In this document: positions 41,281 through 41,577 of the stretch, piece after piece
Position numbering within the stretch: position 1 is the first letter of the stretch
How the letters are laid out: each line of letters starts with the position of its first letter
Origin: Candidatus Viridilinea mediisalina
GTDB lineage: Bacteria; Chloroflexota; Chloroflexia; Chloroflexales; Chloroflexaceae
NCBI RefSeq assembly: GCF_002532535.1
Contig: NZ_NQWI01000039.1
Span: forward strand, 1-41,577
Length of the DNA stretch: 41,577 bases
Direction: 5' to 3'
Notes under the pieces: model-generated
Seen by the model: the letters and a program-made list of their open reading frames with translations, nothing else
What the model was told of the DNA's origin: nothing
Databases searched by the model: none
Program-made: the position numbers and the translations under genes

Positions 41281-41577
41281 CTAGCCCCCACCCTGCTCTC
41301 GCAGCCACGCCTCAAGCTCGGTCTGCGTCGTGAAAGCGAGCAGCGCCTCACTCAACGGTACCAGCAACACGGGATTCAAGGACGCAACCTGCGCCTCCAA
41401 CGCATCATTGAGTGTTCCCAACTTGCACTTGAGCAGATGCAGCACCACGTTACGCTCGCCTTGGACATAGGCAGGCTCTTCAGTAGTGGTCACGAAGGGG
41501 GCCACATCCCACCCCTCGCGCTGCCCTTGCAGCCACGCATCAAGATGCGCTTGGGTTGTGAAGCTGAGTAACGCCTC
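41281..41577 (-). CDS. DUF4351/Rpn-like protein, C-terminal part only
   Basis: The frame is open from the right window edge to TAG 41281, giving 98 residues with no start in view. Near the edge it reads EALLSFTTQAHLDAWLQGQ, then a middle with YVQGERNVVLHLLKCKLGTL, then SEALLAFTTQTELEAWLREQ. The EALLxFTTQxxLxAWL module thus occurs twice, about 70 residues apart. The middle is typical of DUF4351-type C-termini found after PD-(D/E)xK nuclease domains of the Rpn/transposase-like group. The upstream nuclease part, if any, is outside the window. A GTG at 41505 would give 74 residues but would cut off the first module. Confidence 0.65.
   Translation of the reverse strand, partial: EALLSFTTQAHLDAWLQGQREGWDVAPFVTTTEEPAYVQGERNVVLHLLKCKLGTLNDALEAQVASLNPVLLVPLSEALLAFTTQTELEAWLREQGGG

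Overview
No rRNA or tRNA gene lies in this 41.6 kb window, so the host is inferred from style. It is GC-rich DNA from a bacterium that resembles Chloroflexota, possibly the phototrophic Chloroflexales. Supporting signs are long Thr/Pro-rich linkers in surface proteins, a secreted protein ending in YLPVVVR, many heptanucleotide tandem repeats between genes, an acyl-ACP-reductase-like protein, and several genes with a TATAAT box almost touching the start codon. The assignment is inference.

Layout. 1-4 kb: a GTDC1-like glycosyltransferase (tRNA-queuosine mannosyltransferase family), then a tight operon of a zincin metalloprotease, a membrane-anchored GH18 protein and a TPR membrane protein. 4-5.4 kb: a LutB-like iron-sulfur protein. 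5.8-9.1 kb: a single-chain restriction-modification enzyme (nuclease plus N6-adenine methylase) with repeats on both sides. 9.3-14.1 kb: a small helical protein, a GT2 glycosyltransferase, a lipoprotein and a large GT-C-like membrane protein. 14.2-26.6 kb: a sensor histidine kinase overlapping the start of a 3396-residue Calx-beta surface protein with about 26 repeat domains. 26.9-33.2 kb: a GT4 glycosyltransferase, a Uma2-like protein followed by the acyl-ACP-reductase-like protein, a GNAT acetyltransferase, a GHMP-kinase-fold protein and a winged-helix regulator. 33.5-41 kb: a membrane-anchored propeller-like protein, L-2-hydroxyglutarate oxidase, and a 1629-residue Kelch plus clostripain (C11) exoprotein. 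The right edge cuts a gene with a DUF4351-like C-terminus.

The theme is cell surface and envelope: adhesin, Kelch/protease, GH18, glycosyltransferases and lipoprotein, with a sensor kinase tied to the adhesin. Nearly every gap between genes is packed with repeats: heptamer arrays, a composite repeat in five places, hairpins capped by GCGAAGC, GAGGGAAC palindromes and three copies of a roughly 106-bp MITE. The most notable observation is that the composite repeat carries an extended -10 element (TGGTATAAT) placed 5-7 nt before the start codons of the restriction-modification gene and lhgO, so it may be a mobile leaderless promoter.
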